Assembly: GCA_947036575.1 (NCBI GenBank)
Contig: CAMQSH010000008.1
Location: forward strand, 1 to 25,005
Source: an uncultured Brevinema sp.
GTDB taxonomy: Bacteria > Spirochaetota > Brevinematia > Brevinematales > Brevinemataceae
DNA: 25,005 bases
Reading direction: 5' to 3'
Shown: positions 23,094 to 25,005 of the stretch, one piece after another
Position numbering within the stretch: position 1 is the first letter of the stretch
Layout: each line of letters begins with the position of its first letter
Translations under genes and position numbers: made by a program
The notes under the pieces: model-generated
Database searches by the model: none
What the model was told of the DNA's origin: nothing
What the model saw: only the letters and a program-made list of their open reading frames with translations

Positions 23094-23933
23094 TTATAAC
23101 AAATATTTTTCTAAGAAATCTGCTACACCATCTTCGTTATTAGTAAGAGTTTTGTGTTGAGCCACAGCAAGGATACTAGTATTAGCATTGCCCATAGCGA
23201 CACTTATACCAGCTATTTGTAACATTTCTACATCGTTATCTTCATCACCAAAGGCGAGGGTGTTTACCAAAGGAATCTTATAATATTCACAAAGATGTTG
23301 TAAAGCATTACCTTTGTTACTCTTAGAATGAAGAATTTCTAAGTAAACAAGCTCTTTTGTTGCATCGTCGGGATCATCAGTATGAGTACTATTAATAATC
23401 GTATGGACACGATCTCCATATTTTTGATGTAAATGTTCTTTTATTTCTAGAGCTTTAGCTTGTTGAAGAATAAACAAGCTTTTTAAAATACTTTTATTAT
23501 CAACTTGATTAAGATCACACTGATCACTTGTGAAACCAGGGTATTTGTTCATCACAGCTTGATAAAGATAATCAGATGTTTCAAAATGTACATTGTCGGG
23601 GGTAAAAAGCCATAGAAACATTTTTTGAGAACGTGCTATTTGAATGGTATAGTCAACGATATCAGCATCTAATCCAGTTTGTTTTATCGCTTGTTGATTT
23701 TGAATATCCCAGATATAAGCACCATTTGCTGTAATAAGATGTTCTGTCAATCCACATTGTTGAGCATAGGGAGCAGTATCAACTACGCCTCTTCCTGTAA
23801 TAAAACAGACTTTCCGACCTGTTTTTAATACCGCTTGTACGGCATTTTGAGTACGGAGAGAACATGTTTTTTTTGAATTTAGTAATGTTCCGTCTAGGTC
23901 TATAGCGACTAATTGTATATGTTGTATATCCAT
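23094..23933 (-). CDS. Cof-type HAD-superfamily phosphatase, copy 1
   Basis: A 279-residue cytoplasmic haloacid-dehalogenase hydrolase of the Cof/YidA type (subclass IIB). Motif I 'DLDGTLL' has nucleophile Asp12 and acid Asp14; motif II is 'FITGR' near 44-48; motif III Lys is in 'SKSNKGNAL' (~209); motif IV is 'FGDEDNDVEML' (~231-241). Between II and III lies the C2 cap that sets substrate choice. Such enzymes remove phosphate from sugar phosphates, FMN or similar metabolites; the substrate cannot be called. It is about 80% identical by eye to copy 2, which lies immediately upstream in tandem, with most differences in the cap. AAGGAA precedes the ATG, and a promoter of its own lies just upstream. 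Confidence 0.9.
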   Translation of the reverse strand: MDIQHIQLVAIDLDGTLLNSKKTCSLRTQNAVQAVLKTGRKVCFITGRGVVDTAPYAQQCGLTEHLITANGAYIWDIQNQQAIKQTGLDADIVDYTIQIARSQKMFLWLFTPDNVHFETSDYLYQAVMNKYPGFTSDQCDLNQVDNKSILKSLFILQQAKALEIKEHLHQKYGDRVHTIINSTHTDDPDDATKELVYLEILHSKSNKGNALQHLCEYYKIPLVNTLAFGDEDNDVEMLQIAGISVAMGNANTSILAVAQHKTLTNNEDGVADFLEKYLL

Positions 23934-23961
23934 GTATAGTTCCTTAATAATAATATATATT

Positions 23962-23989
23962 ATTATATATTATTACTGAATTATTACAA
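23962..23989 (-). promoter_or_regulatory. Promoter of HAD copy 1
   Basis: On the minus strand, TTGTAA (23989-23984) and TATAAT (23967-23962) with a 16-bp spacer. The same pair with the same spacing precedes copy 2, which supports both. Confidence 0.6.
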
Positions 23990-24023
23990 GTATTACTAGT
24001 AAAATTATTGTTTCTAGTAAGTA

Positions 24024-24863
24024 TTATAATAAATATTTTTCTAAGAAATCAGCTACGCCATCTTCGTCATTAGTAAGCGTTTTGTGCTGAGCCACGGCAA
24101 GGATATTCTCATTAGCATTGCCCATAGCAACACTCACTCCAGCTATTTGTAGCATTTCTATATCGTTATCTTCATCTCCAAAGGCGATGGTATTAGCTAA
24201 AGGGATTTTATAATAATCACAAAGATGTTGCAGGGCATTGCCTTTGTTACTTTCAGAATGAAGGACTTCTAGGTAAACAAGTTCTTTTGTTGTATCGTCG
24301 GGATCACTTACATGGGCACTATAAACAATCAAATTAAAACGATCTCCATATTTTTGATGTAAGTGATTTTTGATTTCTAGTGCCTTATCTTGCTGAAGAA
24401 TAAACACGATTTTTAAGATCTTTTTATTATCAATTACATTAAAATCACAATGATTACTTTTGAAAGCTGGATATTTATTAATTACAGCCTGATAGAGATA
24501 GTCCGAAGTTTCGAAATACACACCATCAGAAGTATAAAGAGATAGAAATATTTTTTGAGTACGTGCTATTTGAATGGTATAGTCAACGATATTAGGATCT
24601 AATCCTGTTTGTCTTATACATTGCTGATCTTGAATATCCCAGATATAAGCACCATTTGCTGTGATAAGATGTTCTGTCAATCCACACTGTTGAGCAAAAG
24701 GAGTTGTATCAACCATGACTCTCCCTGTAACAAAACAAACTTTCCGTCCTGTTTTTAGTACAGACTCTATGGCATTTTGAGTACGGAGAGAGCAGATTTT
24801 TTTTGAGTCTAATAATGTGCCATCTAAATCAATAGCGACTAATTGTATATGTTTGAGATCCAT
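24024..24863 (-). CDS. Cof-type HAD-superfamily phosphatase, copy 2
   Basis: A 279-residue paralogue of the gene at 23094, same length with no gaps, all four HAD motifs intact ('DLDGTLL' with Asp12/Asp14, 'FVTGR', 'SESNKGNAL', 'FGDEDNDIEML'). About 56 of 279 residues differ by my count, clustered in the cap region 100-200 (e.g. 'FLWLFTPDNV' against 'FLSLYTSDGV'), which suggests substrate divergence or relaxed constraint there. Start ATG has AAGGAG 8 nt upstream. Only ~90 bp separate its stop from the copy 1 start, and that space holds copy 1's own promoter, so the two can be expressed separately or by read-through. Confidence 0.9.
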   Translation of the reverse strand: MDLKHIQLVAIDLDGTLLDSKKICSLRTQNAIESVLKTGRKVCFVTGRVMVDTTPFAQQCGLTEHLITANGAYIWDIQDQQCIRQTGLDPNIVDYTIQIARTQKIFLSLYTSDGVYFETSDYLYQAVINKYPAFKSNHCDFNVIDNKKILKIVFILQQDKALEIKNHLHQKYGDRFNLIVYSAHVSDPDDTTKELVYLEVLHSESNKGNALQHLCDYYKIPLANTIAFGDEDNDIEMLQIAGVSVAMGNANENILAVAQHKTLTNDEDGVADFLEKYLL

Positions 24864-24893
24864 GTATAGCTCCTTATTATCGGATATAATATC

Positions 24894-24921
24894 ATTATAG
24901 ACTATTACTGATTTATTACAA
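24894..24921 (-). promoter_or_regulatory. Promoter of HAD copy 2
   Basis: On the minus strand, TTGTAA (24921-24916) and TATAAT (24899-24894) with a 16-bp spacer, the counterpart of the copy 1 promoter at 23962-23989. Confidence 0.6.
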
Positions 24922-24943
24922 GTATTACTAGTAAAATTATTGT

Positions 24944-25005
24944 TTAATTGATAGATTCTTTTACGATTTCTAAATTAATATTTTGTTGTTTGAATTTTAA
25001 AATTT
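24944..25005 (-). CDS. Possible 3' end of a further minus-strand gene (partial)
   Basis: An open frame of about 20 codons enters from the right edge and stops with TAA at 24944-24946. The predicted tail, Lys/Gln/Asn/Glu-rich ('NLEIVKESIN' at the end), has a coding look, but the piece is too short to be sure and no family can be named. Confidence 0.3.
   Translation of the reverse strand, partial: ILKFKQQNINLEIVKESIN

Larger units (their letters stand above)
23094..24945. repeat. Tandem duplication of a ~930-bp unit (HAD gene plus promoter)
   Basis: The unit contains the whole gene and its upstream region. A 43-bp block at 23971-24013 recurs at 24903-24945 with a single mismatch, offset 932 bp, against 930 bp for the start codons. 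The upstream block is better conserved than the coding cap region. Confidence 0.85.

Noticed and set aside
638..24863. Reassignment of TGA to Trp (genetic code 4)
   Set aside because: All genes are full length under the standard code and use TGG for Trp; I saw no intact gene needing TGA read-through.

Overview
The window is strongly AT-rich bacterial chromosome. It carries several signal-peptide lipoproteins and, at the left edge, a probable outer-membrane protein, which points to a diderm. Low GC, many lipoproteins, AAGGA-type ribosome sites and host-glycan catabolism together would fit a host-associated spirochaete (Brachyspira/Brevinema-like), but no ribosomal or marker gene is present and this assignment is inference. 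Genes use TAA or TAG as stop; I found no TGA stop among the roughly two dozen genes whose ends are visible.

Left part (1-8943): an exported protein fragment and a GT2 polyprenyl-phosphate glycosyltransferase lie on the minus strand. Divergently on the plus strand lies an amino-sugar scavenging locus: sialic acid lyase (nanA), a YhcH/NanQ-family anomerase and an SSS-family sialic acid transporter. A small lipoprotein cassette with its own strong promoter follows, then a putative esterase, a tiny membrane protein, MurNAc-6-P etherase (murQ) and a MurNAc-type PTS EIIBC (murP). Together these would import and open sialic acid and the peptidoglycan sugar MurNAc. The kinase/epimerase steps (NanK, NanE, NagA/B) are not in the window.

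Middle (9010-10386): a compact arsenic module. A consensus promoter overlapped by a near-perfect palindrome precedes an ArsR repressor with the ELCxCDL motif, followed by an ArsP-type permease. Next comes a frameshifted lipoprotein gene.

11093-17152: a minus-strand operon reading, in transcription order, CDP-alcohol phosphatidyltransferase, FAD/disulfide oxidoreductase (MerA/LPD superfamily), ascorbate-type PTS EIIB and EIIC, TVP38/TMEM64 (VTT) protein, DUF547 exported protein. After a terminator follows a second TVP38 paralogue. This looks like a membrane-lipid or envelope module with a PTS embedded in it; its chemistry is unknown. Upstream lies a decayed voltage-gated K+ channel gene (one in-frame stop and three frameshifts), then a divergent inositol-monophosphatase-family gene.

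Right part (18981-25005): a 1290-residue lipoprotein built of ten ~90-residue repeats, each with a conserved His (ExH in nine), capped by a seven-blade-like propeller and driven by a textbook promoter. Two tandemly duplicated Cof-type HAD phosphatases with duplicated promoters follow, and probably the 3' end of another gene.

No tRNA, rRNA, CRISPR array or intact transposase was recognised. Apart from the 305 bases between the DUF547 gene and the last TVP38 gene, which hold two hairpins, no gene-free stretch exceeds 300 bases.
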